A stretch of DNA of 64,000 nucleotides from Leptospira licerasiae serovar Varillal str. VAR 010 (GTDB lineage: Bacteria; Spirochaetota; Leptospiria; Leptospirales; Leptospiraceae). The DNA is taken from assembly GCF_000244755.1 (NCBI RefSeq), contig NZ_AHOO02000006.1, positions 248,001 through 312,000 on the forward strand, read 5' to 3'. The notes below the pieces were generated by a model, which saw only the letters and a list, made by a program, of their open reading frames with translations, was not told the origin of the DNA and searched no databases. Shown one piece after another: positions 43,964 to 55,466 of this stretch (within the stretch, counting starts at the first letter, position 1; every line of letters begins with the position of its first letter). Position numbers and translations under genes: made by a program.

Positions 43964-44485
43964 GTGCGGTATATTCTTCCTTGTTCTTCCTGCGGCACTG
44001 AACTCAGGATTCCCATTGATTTGGGAAGACTGACTGTTCGGTGTCCTAGATGTTATCATTCTTTCGTTTTTGATCCGGAAGACCCGGCCAGTTTTAGAGG
44101 CGGAAGATACGATCTCCCCGGAGGAGATTCCGGTTCTAAGAGTCCCCGTTCCATACGGGGATTTTTTCGTTTTCTAAAAGATAAATTCGAATCTATCAAA
44201 TCCAGATTCAGTCGGAATCGATCTTTTGGCTGGCAAAATCCAGGAGAACGAGAACAGCCTCGATCATTCGAAAATTATAATGATCCAAACCGGACAGGAT
44301 TCGGTCCTCTACTCGCAAAATATATTCTATTCATCCTGATCCTGATAGGGATCGCAAGAGCATGTTTCTTTTCTTCCCAAAACTGGAACGATTCCGTTCC
44401 GAATTGGGATACTCCGGAGACTCAGGAGCCTTCCGTTCCAACTCCAGGGGAAGAAGAGAATAACGCTCCCCAAGTAGAAATTTAG
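43964..44485 (+). CDS. Zinc-ribbon membrane protein of unknown function
   Basis: A 173-residue protein. An N-terminal four-cysteine ribbon (PCSSCGTELRIP and VRCPRCYHSFVFD) resembles zinc-finger/MJ0042-type domains. A basic linker (RFLKDKFESIKSRFSRNR), one membrane helix near residue 120 (LLAKYILFILILIGIARACF) and a Pro/Glu-rich tail follow. The start is GTG at 43964, five bases after the fcpB candidate's stop, with no strong Shine-Dalgarno. It may therefore depend on translation of the upstream gene. Function unknown. Confidence 0.7.
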   Translation: MRYILPCSSCGTELRIPIDLGRLTVRCPRCYHSFVFDPEDPASFRGGRYDLPGGDSGSKSPRSIRGFFRFLKDKFESIKSRFSRNRSFGWQNPGEREQPRSFENYNDPNRTGFGPLLAKYILFILILIGIARACFFSSQNWNDSVPNWDTPETQEPSVPTPGEEENNAPQVEI

Positions 44486-44491
44486 ATTTTT

Positions 44492-45244
44492 ATGAACTAC
44501 CTAATATTGGATCCCTCTCAGAAGATTCATTCTGGGGAATTCAAGATCTCTAATCAGGGTCGGATCAATCATATTCTAAAAGTTTTACAAAAAAGAGAAG
44601 GAGATAGGATCAAGGCCGGTTTACTGGACACTAGTTTAGGGATCTTTAAAATTCGAAAACTGTCTCCAGACGGAATTTTAGGATCTTACACAGAAATTTT
44701 AAAACCTAAAAGAAGAAGTCCAAGCATCCATCTAATCCTCTCCGTTCAAAGACCTCCTACTGTGGAAAAGATCTTAGAATTGGCCGGCGTTTGGGGAGTA
44801 CAATCTTTGGAATTCAGGCTTGCTTCACTATCTAGAACGGAATATCTCACCTCCCCTATTTGGAAAGAAGAGAATATCAGAGAAAAATTGATTCTAGGAA
44901 TGGAACAAGGCGGGAATGTTTTTTTTCCAAAATGGGAGCTTGGATTTGTTCCACCTGGCAAAAAGTCTAGTTTTCAAAAAAAGGGATCTATTTCGGAGAT
45001 AATAAACTCTTCCCGTAAGTTTTTCTATTTGGATAAAAAAGGAAGATCTATCCAAGAGTTTCTACCCTTGGATGAAAAAGAATACTGCATTTTAGTAGGA
45101 CCGGAGCCCGGTTGGACGAAAGCAGAATTGGAAATATTCAGAAAATCAAATATCCCGGGAGTAAGACTTTCTTCGTCCGTTTTAAGATCGGAACAGGCGG
45201 TGTCCTTCTTTCTTTCCCAATGGGAAAACTCTCTCCCTCGTTGA
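44492..45244 (+). CDS. rsmE: 16S rRNA (uracil-1498-N3)-methyltransferase
   Basis: A 250-residue SPOUT methyltransferase. The N-terminal PUA-like part has INHILKVLQKREGDRIKAGL. The knot region has LILSVQRPPTVEKILELAGV, the LVGPEPGWTKAELEIF S-adenosylmethionine loop and the closing VRLSSSVLRSEQAVSFFLS. It methylates U1498 of 16S rRNA. It follows the zinc-ribbon gene by six bases. Its stop touches the stop of the convergent outer-membrane protein gene with no spacer. Confidence 0.92.
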   Translation: MNYLILDPSQKIHSGEFKISNQGRINHILKVLQKREGDRIKAGLLDTSLGIFKIRKLSPDGILGSYTEILKPKRRSPSIHLILSVQRPPTVEKILELAGVWGVQSLEFRLASLSRTEYLTSPIWKEENIREKLILGMEQGGNVFFPKWELGFVPPGKKSSFQKKGSISEIINSSRKFFYLDKKGRSIQEFLPLDEKEYCILVGPEPGWTKAELEIFRKSNIPGVRLSSSVLRSEQAVSFFLSQWENSLPR

Positions 45245-46921
45245 TTAGAAGGACAAAGAATTAGAGAACAGAACCTTTTGTTCGTCTTGGGCAACGAAAC
45301 TATTCGAGGTGCTATCGTAAACCCATCTGCGGATGTCTTGGACTCTGATCGCTATAAATCCAAGGTTCAGAGCGGCTTCTATCGCACCGACTGAGTTATC
45401 GTCCACCTTGAATGCGTCTTTATTCTGATCAAAATTCTTACGCGTATAATATCCGGAGATCATGAAAAAAGAACCGATCGGGAAATACAAACCTACGAAT
45501 ATCCTGGAGTTATTCGGTCCTGAATAATTTTCATAATTCGCTTCTAAGGAAACTCTATAAAAATTAAATACTACGGAAGTGAAATATCCTTTCAGTCTTG
45601 CTCCATCCGGGTCCATAAGTTTGGCAGCTTCCAGCTTTGTCATTGGTAGTTGAGAGTTCACATTGGATTGGTATCTCTCCAATTCGTAAAAGCTATCGAA
45701 ATACATCGGAATATAGTTCGCATCCATATTCCTGTATTCAGGTTTGATCTTAGCATAGATATCTTTTCCACCGAAGCGGAACATTGCACCCGTATGAGTT
45801 CCTTTAGAGTTCAATAATTTAATGGTGTTTACGTCGTAGTACGGAGTGATCTCTATATACTTTGTGCTGATGAGTTTATATTCTGCATCCATACCTTGGA
45901 TGATCAGTCTTTCAGATTGTTCCACGAGCGGGTTATTATTGGAATCCAAACGTAAACGGCCGGTTGTATCGAATGAAAGTTGTGTCGGAGCCTTTGTATC
46001 GAATGCAGTCGTATAGCCTATAGAGAATCTATTTGCGAAATTGTCCTGATTGAAGAACTCTTTTAACTTTTCCTTACGAGATTCAGGCTTTTTCTCGATA
46101 GGGATCATCTCTTCTCTCATTTGGTGGGTCTTTTGGTCCTCTACCAAAGCTCTGTATTTTTCTCTGTCTTCAGGATCTACTCCTGCTTCTTCATAGACTT
46201 TTTTTCGACCGGCTTCGTCCGCCACGTTTCCTTGTCCAAGTTGCAACATCCCAAATAATTGGGATCTTCCCGTAAATAGATCGAATAATTTGAATGCGAT
46301 CGCAAAAGGACGAACGTATCCTCTAGCCGCGCCTATCTCGTGAGTATAAACCGAATTTGTAAATACCTGCACTCCTCCATAATCGTTATTAAAATCCGCC
46401 ATTAGACCCACATTGTAAATGTCTATCCTTTGGTTGTTTACGTAACGGTTTACTATGGTTCCGTGCCCTATATATCCATCAAAAAGTTTTCCAGCATAAA
46501 AAGAGAAGGTAGTCTCTCCAGGTTTATAAAGTCCGTAAGTCCCGTACCAGATATTATTGATCAGCCTTAGATAATCGCTCTTTTGGTCGTAGTCGATTTT
46601 ACGAATGCTTCCTACTTTTAAGGTAGGATCTTTCGGATCCTGATCGTATGCGAGAAAGTTCATCGGAGCCGTGAGTGATAGTCCGAATTCTCCCCCGAAA
46701 TTCAAATTTAAGGTGGGAGCAAGATATAGATAATAGTCGTTATTGAACTTGTTTACCCCTGCATCGAATGTAAATGGATCAGGAGGTTGCATATATTGTC
46801 TGCCGGGAGGCATCCAAAGTTGTGCCTCAAGATCTTCTGCAGGCAAAAGATAAAAAGAGAGAAGTAGAATTCCCGGAAGTAATAAAGATCTTCTAAATAA
46901 ATTCAAAAAGTTTAATTTCAT
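45245..46921 (-). CDS. Putative outer-membrane beta-barrel protein
   Basis: About 558 residues. A signal peptide (MKLNFLNLFRRSLLLPGILL and on to AEDLEA) precedes a protein full of alternating aromatic strands such as NDYYLYLAPTLNLNFGGEFG and FTSVVFNFYRVSLEANYENY. It ends in VLFSNSLSF, a C-terminal phenylalanine typical of BAM-assembled barrels. A charged insertion near residue 260-310 (KTHQMREEMIPIEKKPESRK) is probably periplasmic or surface loop. The ATG at 46921 is chosen over one 19 codons upstream because it begins the signal peptide. Family not recognised. Confidence 0.7.
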   Translation of the reverse strand: MKLNFLNLFRRSLLLPGILLLSFYLLPAEDLEAQLWMPPGRQYMQPPDPFTFDAGVNKFNNDYYLYLAPTLNLNFGGEFGLSLTAPMNFLAYDQDPKDPTLKVGSIRKIDYDQKSDYLRLINNIWYGTYGLYKPGETTFSFYAGKLFDGYIGHGTIVNRYVNNQRIDIYNVGLMADFNNDYGGVQVFTNSVYTHEIGAARGYVRPFAIAFKLFDLFTGRSQLFGMLQLGQGNVADEAGRKKVYEEAGVDPEDREKYRALVEDQKTHQMREEMIPIEKKPESRKEKLKEFFNQDNFANRFSIGYTTAFDTKAPTQLSFDTTGRLRLDSNNNPLVEQSERLIIQGMDAEYKLISTKYIEITPYYDVNTIKLLNSKGTHTGAMFRFGGKDIYAKIKPEYRNMDANYIPMYFDSFYELERYQSNVNSQLPMTKLEAAKLMDPDGARLKGYFTSVVFNFYRVSLEANYENYSGPNNSRIFVGLYFPIGSFFMISGYYTRKNFDQNKDAFKVDDNSVGAIEAALNLGFIAIRVQDIRRWVYDSTSNSFVAQDEQKVLFSNSLSF

Positions 46922-48560
<1,639 letters not shown>

Positions 48561-48594
48561 CTTCCGGCTCTATCCAAAAAATCGTCTAATAATC

Positions 48595-48656
48595 AGCCAC
48601 TTTCTCTTTTTGCTTTCCTAAGCTTGCTTTGGATCGTCTGAAAAAGGAAAGTGGCT
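48595..48656 (+). promoter_or_regulatory. Long stem-loop between metY and metX
   Basis: AGCCACTTTC (48595-48604) pairs perfectly with GAAAGTGGCT (48647-48656). After one bulged T the stem continues with CTTTTT/AAAAAG, giving 16 bp around a 29-base loop. No T-tract follows, and the metX ATG lies 21 bases later. It could be an attenuator, an RNA processing site or a weak terminator after metY. Confidence 0.5.
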
Positions 48657-48677
48657 TAGTTATTTGGAACTTAAAAC

Positions 48678-49787
48678 ATGGGATCGAATCAATCCGTCGG
48701 AATAGTAGAACCAAAAACCGCAGTGCTGGGAGATCTACGCCTGGACAACGGTTCCATCCTTTCTCCCACCATAGTCGCCTACGAGACCTACGGAACTCTT
48801 TCTCCCAACAAAGACAATGCAATACTGATTTGCCATGCACTTTCAGGAGACGCTCATGCCGCAGGCTTTCATTCGGAAGGGGAAAAACGTCCCGGTTGGT
48901 GGGACGAATATATCGGTCCCGGTAAAGCATTCGATACAAATCAATATTTTGTAATATCTTCTAATGTGATCGGCGGATGTAAAGGCTCGTCTGGACCTAT
49001 GAGTATCAATCCAGTAAGCGGTAAACCTTACGGTTCCAGCTTCCCTTTCGTTTCCATCAAGGATATGGTAGCCGCTCAAAAACTTTTGGTAGAATCCTTC
49101 GGTATCCAAAGATTGCTTTGTGTGGCCGGCGGTTCCATGGGAGGAATGCAGGCTTTACAATGGAGTATTTCTTATCCGGATGCTTTAGAGAATTGTATAA
49201 TACTAGCATCTTCCGCAGAACATTCAGCAATGCAGATCGCTTTTAACGAAGTAGGAAGGCAGGCAATCCTTTCCGACCCGAATTGGAATAACGGATTGTA
49301 CGAAGATAATGCAACTCCTAGAAAAGGTCTCGCCTTAGCAAGAATGATGGGCCATATTACTTATCTTTCCGACCATAAGATGAGAGAAAAATTCGGCAGG
49401 AAACCGCCAGTAGGAAATCTGTTAAATTCGGATTTTGCAGTAGGAAGTTATTTAATCTACCAGGGAGAAAGTTTCGTAGATCGGTTTGATGCGAATTCAT
49501 ATATCTATGTAACCAAGGCCCTTGATCATTTTAGTTTGGGCAAAGGCCAGGAACTTACTAAAGCTCTCAGTCCAGCTCAGTGTAGATTTTTAGTGGTCTC
49601 TTATAGTTCTGATTGGCTCTACCCTCCTTCTCAATCCAGAGAAATTGTGAAAAGTTTAGAAGCTTCAGATAAAAGAGTCTTTTATGTGGAACTTACTACG
49701 AACGAAGGCCATGATAGTTTTCTACTTCCTAACCAAAAACAGGAAGATGTGATCAGAGGTTTCCTAAATATGCCGGTGAACGAATGA
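48678..49787 (+). CDS. metX: Homoserine O-acetyltransferase
   Basis: A 369-residue alpha/beta-hydrolase-fold acyltransferase. The nucleophile serine is in [14 protein letters not shown] near residue 152. Other blocks are [44 protein letters not shown] and the catalytic-histidine region [10 protein letters not shown]. It acetylates homoserine for the MetY sulfhydrylase encoded upstream. Acetyl versus succinyl specificity is not certain from sequence alone. metW begins in its stop codon. Confidence 0.95.
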   Translation: MGSNQSVGIVEPKTAVLGDLRLDNGSILSPTIVAYETYGTLSPNKDNAILICHALSGDAHAAGFHSEGEKRPGWWDEYIGPGKAFDTNQYFVISSNVIGGCKGSSGPMSINPVSGKPYGSSFPFVSIKDMVAAQKLLVESFGIQRLLCVAGGSMGGMQALQWSISYPDALENCIILASSAEHSAMQIAFNEVGRQAILSDPNWNNGLYEDNATPRKGLALARMMGHITYLSDHKMREKFGRKPPVGNLLNSDFAVGSYLIYQGESFVDRFDANSYIYVTKALDHFSLGKGQELTKALSPAQCRFLVVSYSSDWLYPPSQSREIVKSLEASDKRVFYVELTTNEGHDSFLLPNQKQEDVIRGFLNMPVNE

Positions 49788-50395
49788 TAGATTCTAAGAT
49801 CTTAAGTAGCACCACTCTGAGTGAAAGGCCGGATTTCGCATATATTCTGGATACGATCTCACCAGGTTCCAGAGTTTTGGACCTTGGTTGCGGTAATGGA
49901 GATCTTCTTTATCTTCTAAAACAAAAAGGGATCAGAGGACAAGGTATCGAGAAAGACGAGGACGCAATCGTAGAATGTATCCGCAAAGGAGTTTATGTTC
50001 ACCACGGAGATATTGACGAGGGCTTAAGCCATCACGAAGACAAACGTTTCGATTACGTGATCTTAAACCAGACTATCCAAGAGACTAGACATCCAGGCGA
50101 CATTATAAAAGAATGTTTAAGGATAGGTAAACGTGTGATCATCGTTTTTCCGAACTTTGGTTACTGGGAAGTTCGTTTTAGAATTCTTTTCCAAGGAAAA
50201 ACTCCTGTTACGGATCTTCTTCCTTATCGCTGGTTTAATACACCTAACTTACATTTTCTTTCCGTTCTGGACTTCCAAGAATTCTGTGATATCCGAGGTT
50301 TTACCGTGGAAGACAAAGCATTTTTTACCGATCTGAAGCAGGTAAAATTCCGTCCGAACTTTTTTGCGAAGTTGGCTCTCTTTCAGATCAGGTAG
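49784..50395 (+). CDS. metW: Methionine biosynthesis protein MetW
   Basis: A 203-residue SAM-methyltransferase-fold protein. Motif I is [20 protein letters not shown] near residue 27, with [20 protein letters not shown] following. The family signature [20 protein letters not shown] and [10 protein letters not shown] appear later. MetW binds and supports MetX in many bacteria; the partner gene overlaps it by 4 bp here. Its own catalytic activity is not established. Confidence 0.94.
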   Translation: MIDSKILSSTTLSERPDFAYILDTISPGSRVLDLGCGNGDLLYLLKQKGIRGQGIEKDEDAIVECIRKGVYVHHGDIDEGLSHHEDKRFDYVILNQTIQETRHPGDIIKECLRIGKRVIIVFPNFGYWEVRFRILFQGKTPVTDLLPYRWFNTPNLHFLSVLDFQEFCDIRGFTVEDKAFFTDLKQVKFRPNFFAKLALFQIR

Positions 50396-50409
50396 TTTCG
50401 TAAAGAGTT

Positions 50410-50529
50410 CACGGAGTTTGGAGAGGCGCAGAGGTTTTCTCACGCAAGAGACGCGAAGCCGCAGAGGGTTTTGTAAGAGTTCCTACACATGAAATCAATT
50501 CCCCTCCGCGGCTCTGCGCCTCTGCGTGG
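50410..50529. repeat. Inverted repeat of the CGCAGAGGCGCAGAG type
   Basis: The segment 50441-50468 (CACGCAAGAGACGCGAAGCC...) is a near copy, in inverted orientation, of 50501-50529, whose complement begins CCACGCAGAGGCGCAGAGCC. A third partial unit GGAGAGGCGCAGAGG lies at 50420-50434. The arms can form a 28-bp imperfect hairpin between the convergent ends of metW and ddl. Similar GCAGAGGCGCAGAG repeats occur between genes in unrelated bacteria. It is GC-richer than its surroundings. Confidence 0.75.
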
Positions 50530-50540
50530 TAATTATAGTT

Positions 50541-51602
50541 CTAAACTCTCTGGGCCGGAGCTACCCCTGCTCTTTCGAGCGCCTGGTCGATCAAAGACTG
50601 ATACAATGTTTGGATAGGTATCCCTGCTGCCTTAGCTTGTTGAGGGATAAGGCTTGTCTCAGTCATTCCGGGTAACGTGTTTGTTTCCAGAACGAATGGA
50701 GTTTCTCCTACGATTATAAAATCCGTTCTAGAGTAACCTTCACAACCTAGTGTTTTGTGGGCGAGAATGGATTGTTCCTGGATCTTGGAGATGATCTTTT
50801 CAGGCAAACGAGCAGGAGTGATCTCTTGGGAAAGTCCCGGTTTGTATTTGGATTCCACATCGAAAAATTCTCCACCTGGGATAATCTCCGTAGGAGGAAG
50901 AGCTTCTAAAATTCTTTTGGAACCTTCTTTCTTTTCCCAGACTCCACAGGAAACTTCCGTTCCTTTTAGGAATTTTTGCAAGATTGCGTGTTCTTCCGCA
51001 TCGAAAAATTCGGGCAGTCTTTTACGTAGATCTTCCGGTCCTTCTATCCTGAATGTATGAAAACTAGAACCGCCTTCTACCGGTTTTAGAAAAAGAGGAT
51101 ATTCTAAACCGGAATTTTCGACCAAAGTCGGATTTTCGGAATATTCTTTTTTTCTCAATTCCCAAAACGGAGCCACGGACATTCCTGCGAGTTGGAACAA
51201 TCGATTTGCTCTGATCTTGTCCATTGCAAGCGCAGAAGCTTTTACATCGGAACCTGTGAATGGTATCCCAAGAACTTTTAAGAATCCTTGGACAGAACCG
51301 TCTTCTCCGCTCGTTCCATGTAATCCTAAAAATGCGACATCACAATCTAACGAGGAAAACGGTCCGGCGCTTATGGCATGAAGTTCTTCGAATTCCCTTA
51401 AATACTCTTCCGGATCCTTGGGATTTCCTTCCGGGAACTCTGGTCGATACTCTTTAGGGATCGCCCACCTCCCGTCTCTGGAAATCAGAATGGGTTTGAC
51501 CGAATGTCCCATGGCAGACAAAGTTTTACTTATGAAAGTGCCTGTGCGCAGGGAAATTTCGTGTTCTGTGGAAGTTCCGCCGAATAAAACTGCAATTTTC
51601 AA
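50541..51602 (-). CDS. ddl: D-alanine-D-alanine ligase
   Basis: A 353-residue ATP-grasp ligase. It has the Ddl N-terminal block VLFGGTSTEHEISLRTG, then GLHGTSGEDGSVQGFLKVLGIPFTG in two adjoining pieces. Also present are MDKIRANRLFQLAGM, PLFLKPVEGGSSFHTF and the C-terminal GYSRTDFIIV, LETNTLPGMTETSLIPQQA. It makes D-Ala-D-Ala for peptidoglycan. The family serine/tyrosine loop appears as EHEIS and GGSSFHTF. Transcribed alone on the minus strand. Confidence 0.95.
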   Translation of the reverse strand: MKIAVLFGGTSTEHEISLRTGTFISKTLSAMGHSVKPILISRDGRWAIPKEYRPEFPEGNPKDPEEYLREFEELHAISAGPFSSLDCDVAFLGLHGTSGEDGSVQGFLKVLGIPFTGSDVKASALAMDKIRANRLFQLAGMSVAPFWELRKKEYSENPTLVENSGLEYPLFLKPVEGGSSFHTFRIEGPEDLRKRLPEFFDAEEHAILQKFLKGTEVSCGVWEKKEGSKRILEALPPTEIIPGGEFFDVESKYKPGLSQEITPARLPEKIISKIQEQSILAHKTLGCEGYSRTDFIIVGETPFVLETNTLPGMTETSLIPQQAKAAGIPIQTLYQSLIDQALERAGVAPAQRV

Positions 51603-51640
51603 TGATCTAATCCCCTGTTGCTTAGGATTTTCCGGGAAGA

Positions 51641-53041
51641 ATGATAAATAAGAATCTAGTACTGATCCTTTTCTTCCTAGTTTGTACGGAAAGTCTATTT
51701 TCAGAATACCCTTTCAAACCGGTTTCACCTTACCCTTCCGAATACAAACAATTTTGGTTCTTATACCAATCCGAAAAAAGATTGGGAGAAGAAGAGCATA
51801 TCTTCAGACCTTTCTTCTCCACTTATAAAGAAACTAAATCCAATTATAGATACGATACATTCTTATTCCCGATCTACTATTCCGAAAAAACGGATTATTG
51901 GAGGGTATGGAGTTTTTTATTTTTCATCAGCGGAACGGAAGCCTATCACGACGATCTAGGTTGGGACGAGGATACTCTTTCTCCGCTTTTGATTTGGGGA
52001 AAAGGAGAAACCGCAAGAGAGTCCTATTTCGGATTTTTCCCTCTTTTCGGAAGACTCAGAGGAAAGGTCAGTTACGCAGAGTTGAATTTTACTCTATTCC
52101 CTTTGTATTCTAATTGGAAATACAAGAATTACAACGCCCATTCGATCTTGTGGCCTTTGGTTATGTGGGGAGGTTCGGAAGTCAGAAACGATCTTAGGAT
52201 CTTGCCGTTTTATTCTCATAAGATCCATAAGGGAAAATACGAACGTTATTCTATCCTTTGGCCTTTTATACAATGGGGAAGTATCAACGAAGATAAAAGA
52301 GAACCTTTTACTTATAAAATGTTTTGGCCTTTCTACCTTTCCAAAGATTCCGAGTTCGGGAACATGAAGGCGAGAGCTTTTCTCTGGTTTCCGATTTTAG
52401 GTTCTTTGTTTTCATACGGATATGATAAAAGGACTCATGAAAAGGATCTGAACGTTCTATTTTTCCTTTTCCAGTACGGTCAAAACGACGACGAAGATTA
52501 CAGAAAATTAATCTTATTTCCTTTTTACGGTTATTATAGATTCGCCTACAAAGAGACCAGATTTTTCACTCCTTTTTACTTCCGTTTGAGTACGGATAGT
52601 TATCATCTCAAATCTTCGGAGACCTACTTTATCCCTTTTTGGTGGAGAACGAACAGGACTTACGTTCAATGGGGAAGAGAAGAAAATTATTATAAGCTCT
52701 GGCCATTCTTCCGCTGGCATGAGGATAGAGAAGGTAACCTGACTTGGAATTTTCTTTCTTTATTTCCGATAAAATCCGAACTTGTGGAAAGGATCTGGGA
52801 TCCGGTCTGGTCTATCGTTGAGTATCAAAAATTGGCCAACGGAGAAAAAAGGCTCTCTTTTTTAATGAGGCTTTATACCCAGAGATGGAATGAAGAAGAA
52901 CTGCATATCCATGTGCCATTGCTCGTGGAATATAGCTCCACTCCGGAAAAAACTTCTTATCAATTTTTATACGGTCTATTCGGATTAGAAAGAAGTAAGG
53001 ATAAGACCACGGTGCAGATTTTTTGGTGGATTAGGCTCTAA
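51641..53041 (+). CDS. Exported Trp/Pro/Phe-repeat protein upstream of the Mla operon
   Basis: A 466-residue protein with a signal peptide ([20 protein letters not shown]). The mature protein repeats an aromatic motif roughly every 25-40 residues: [109 protein letters not shown]. The pattern suggests repeated beta hairpins, perhaps an outer-membrane or periplasmic barrel-like structure. It ends in WWIRL. mlaE begins five bases after the stop, so a link to lipid transport is likely but unproven. Confidence 0.72.
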   Translation: MINKNLVLILFFLVCTESLFSEYPFKPVSPYPSEYKQFWFLYQSEKRLGEEEHIFRPFFSTYKETKSNYRYDTFLFPIYYSEKTDYWRVWSFLFFISGTEAYHDDLGWDEDTLSPLLIWGKGETARESYFGFFPLFGRLRGKVSYAELNFTLFPLYSNWKYKNYNAHSILWPLVMWGGSEVRNDLRILPFYSHKIHKGKYERYSILWPFIQWGSINEDKREPFTYKMFWPFYLSKDSEFGNMKARAFLWFPILGSLFSYGYDKRTHEKDLNVLFFLFQYGQNDDEDYRKLILFPFYGYYRFAYKETRFFTPFYFRLSTDSYHLKSSETYFIPFWWRTNRTYVQWGREENYYKLWPFFRWHEDREGNLTWNFLSLFPIKSELVERIWDPVWSIVEYQKLANGEKRLSFLMRLYTQRWNEEELHIHVPLLVEYSSTPEKTSYQFLYGLFGLERSKDKTTVQIFWWIRL

Positions 53042-53046
53042 TCGAA

Positions 53047-53826
53047 ATGTTGGAATCCTTTAAAGAAAAAGCGAACGATACTCTATACGCCGCAGGTTAT
53101 ACGATCATTTTGATCGCGGAAACTTTTTTAAACCTGAGATTTGCGGTCGAAAAAAGAAAAGAAATTTTAGACCAGATGTTTATCTCCGGTGTCGGAAGTT
53201 TATTCGTAGTTTCGGTAGTTGCCGTTTTTACAGGGATGCTTCTCACATTAAACACAGGACTTGGATTGAAGGATTTCGGGGCAGAAGGTCAGATCGGACT
53301 TCTTCTTACGATCACTCTCACCCGAGAGATGTCCCCTTTTATGACCGCACTTATTTTAGCTGCATCCATCGGATCTGCGATCGCGGCGGAGATCGGAACC
53401 ATGAAAGTTTCGGAAGAAATTGACGCTCTCGAAGTAATGTCTATCGATCCTGTGCGCTTTCTGGTATTCCCTAGAGTATTAGGTTTTTCTTTAATGGTAC
53501 CTGTGCTCTGCGTATATTCCAGCATTTTGGGGATCTTAGGCGGAGCGTTAGTCGGTCATTTTCAATTGGGAATAGAATACATTGTATATTTCCAGGACGT
53601 GAACGAAAGGATCACCTCCATTCCAGGTCTTAAGGATCTGTACACTGGACTATTCAAAGGTTACGTGTTCGGTCTCATCATTTCATCCATCTCCTGTTCT
53701 CACGGCTTACGAACGAGCGGAGGAGCGATCGGGGTCGGTAGAGCCACCCGAGAATCAGTGGTTACCTCCTTCTTGATGGTAATCTTTTTCGGTTACGTGA
53801 TCACTGCGATCTTCTATAGGGAATAA
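53047..53826 (+). CDS. mlaE: MlaE-family phospholipid ABC transporter permease
   Basis: A 259-residue permease with about five to six helices and the MlaE hallmarks. These are [62 protein letters not shown] (seen in consecutive blocks) and [20 protein letters not shown]. With MlaF and MlaD it moves phospholipids between inner and outer membranes. It starts five bases after the aromatic-repeat gene and three bases before mlaF. Confidence 0.94.
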   Translation: MLESFKEKANDTLYAAGYTIILIAETFLNLRFAVEKRKEILDQMFISGVGSLFVVSVVAVFTGMLLTLNTGLGLKDFGAEGQIGLLLTITLTREMSPFMTALILAASIGSAIAAEIGTMKVSEEIDALEVMSIDPVRFLVFPRVLGFSLMVPVLCVYSSILGILGGALVGHFQLGIEYIVYFQDVNERITSIPGLKDLYTGLFKGYVFGLIISSISCSHGLRTSGGAIGVGRATRESVVTSFLMVIFFGYVITAIFYRE

Positions 53827-53829
53827 ATT

Positions 53830-54597
53830 ATGGAAGAATACGCAATAGAACTCATAAATCTGCACAAGGCCTTCGGACAAAGAAAGATCCTGAAAGGTAT
53901 GAATCTTCAGGTTAAAAAAGGAGAGACAATGGTGGTGCTTGGACCTTCCGGAACGGGAAAGTCTGTCACCTTAAAACATATCACAGGCCTTTTGGATCCG
54001 GATGCTGGAGAATGTAAGATCTTCGGTGAAAAAATCTCAGGGGTTACCATTCCGGAAAGAGAAAAGCTCCGCGCTAAAATGGGAGTCTTATTTCAATCAG
54101 GAGCGCTCATCAACTGGATGACCGTTTTTGATAACGTTGCGCTCCCCTTAAGAGAGCATAAATTATTTCCGGAAGAGGAAATCCAACGTATCGTTGCCGA
54201 AAAACTCAGGTTAGTGGATATGACTGTCGCAAAGGATAATTTTCCGAACGATATCTCTGGCGGTATGAAGAAGAGAGCTGGACTTGCAAGAGCGATCGCT
54301 TCCAATCCTCAGATCATATTATACGACGAACCTACATCAGGTCTAGATCCTGTTATGTCGAACGTGATCAACGAACTGATTATTCGGATCAAAAAGGAAA
54401 CAGGCGCAGCACAGGTGGTGGTAACCCATGATATGTCCAGCGCATATATGATAGCCGACCGCATTTCATTTTTTTACGGTGGACAGGTCCTATTTACCGG
54501 AACCCCGGAAGAAGTGAAGAATTCTCCGAACGAATTCATCCGTCAGTTTATTAATGGGCATACCAAAGGGCCGATGATTCTGGAAACTAAGAATTGA
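53830..54597 (+). CDS. mlaF: MlaF-family ATP-binding protein
   Basis: A 255-residue ABC ATPase. Walker A is [18 protein letters not shown] near residue 38. The MlaF-type Q-loop region is [25 protein letters not shown], seen in adjoining parts. The signature is [15 protein letters not shown] and Walker [17 protein letters not shown]. It powers MlaE-MlaD lipid movement. It lies three bases after mlaE. The gap to mlaD (74 bp) holds an AT dinucleotide run. Confidence 0.95.
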   Translation: MEEYAIELINLHKAFGQRKILKGMNLQVKKGETMVVLGPSGTGKSVTLKHITGLLDPDAGECKIFGEKISGVTIPEREKLRAKMGVLFQSGALINWMTVFDNVALPLREHKLFPEEEIQRIVAEKLRLVDMTVAKDNFPNDISGGMKKRAGLARAIASNPQIILYDEPTSGLDPVMSNVINELIIRIKKETGAAQVVVTHDMSSAYMIADRISFFYGGQVLFTGTPEEVKNSPNEFIRQFINGHTKGPMILETKN

Positions 54598-54636
54598 AAC
54601 CTGGGTCCTAAGAGAATATTCTGGATAAAAAGTCCG

Positions 54637-54651
54637 ATATATATATATATA
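54637..54651. repeat. AT dinucleotide run upstream of mlaD
   Basis: Fifteen bases of alternating A and T end 20 bases before the mlaD start codon. Short tracts like this can slip in replication, and this one could alter spacing in a promoter or leader. It is short, so it may have no such effect. Confidence 0.6.
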
Positions 54652-54671
54652 GTAAGAGTTTTGGATCCTAA

Positions 54672-55421
54672 ATGAAATCCTTTCGTTATCTTTTAGTAGG
54701 TGCTATTTTTTCCGTCGCCTTAGTCGTAGTCGGTTATTTTACCGTTATGACGGAAGGCGGACCCGTCCAAAAGCGGGGAGAATTCCTAAAGATCAATTTC
54801 AAAAACTCGGAAGGGATCAAGGTGGGAAATAAGGTCACCGTACAAGGTGTTCCCTTCGGCTATGTTTCCAATATTCGACTCATTCAGATAGACGAGAATG
54901 GAGCTGTACTTCCCGCCGGGGAAGTGGGAGTCGCCACCAGGGTAGAAGTCACTATTCTTCTAAAAGAACCTGTGCGTATGTACGAAAATTATGATATTGC
55001 AATACGTAACGAAAGTCTACTTTCCGGAAGGGTGATTTCCATAGATCCAGGAACTTCCGAGTCCACGGAAGAAAGTAAAGGCCCCCCCAGGACCTTCCAA
55101 GTAGTGGATTATAAAACCAGTGGAGCCTCCTTAAAAGGAAGAGTATTGCAGGATCCGCTGGTCTCTCTTTCGGAATTGATCGCGGAAAACAGAGGAGATA
55201 TCAGAAAAACTTTTTCCAACGTAGCGGATATCACTACTAAGATCAACACAGGAGATGGGACCTTGGGTAGACTGATCAACCGGGACGATCTTCATACCAA
55301 TGTGAATACAGTCTTAACGGACGCTCAGATCGTTCTAAGAGAACTGAGAGAAGGTCTGGAAGATACCAGGGAGCAAGCCCCGGTCACAAGTTTTATCCGC
55401 GCGGCGCTTAGCTCTTTCTAA
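54672..55421 (+). CDS. mlaD: MlaD-family MCE-domain lipid-binding protein
   Basis: A 249-residue protein with one N-terminal membrane helix ([20 protein letters not shown]). It has an MCE domain: [20 protein letters not shown] and [12 protein letters not shown], with the loop near [22 protein letters not shown]-terminal helical stretch follows ([17 protein letters not shown]). MCE rings form the substrate channel or shuttle of Mla systems. The insertion [14 protein letters not shown] between strands is longer than in E. coli MlaD. No MlaB or MlaC gene is seen in the window. Confidence 0.92.
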   Translation: MKSFRYLLVGAIFSVALVVVGYFTVMTEGGPVQKRGEFLKINFKNSEGIKVGNKVTVQGVPFGYVSNIRLIQIDENGAVLPAGEVGVATRVEVTILLKEPVRMYENYDIAIRNESLLSGRVISIDPGTSESTEESKGPPRTFQVVDYKTSGASLKGRVLQDPLVSLSELIAENRGDIRKTFSNVADITTKINTGDGTLGRLINRDDLHTNVNTVLTDAQIVLRELREGLEDTREQAPVTSFIRAALSSF

Positions 55422-55466
55422 AACCTTTTTCTTGCCAAATACTGCTCTTTGCGGGAGACTTTCCCT

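Noticed and set aside
48586..48939. Minus-strand 117-codon frame opposite the start of metX
   Set aside because: Arg-rich antisense shadow with no start context or domain.
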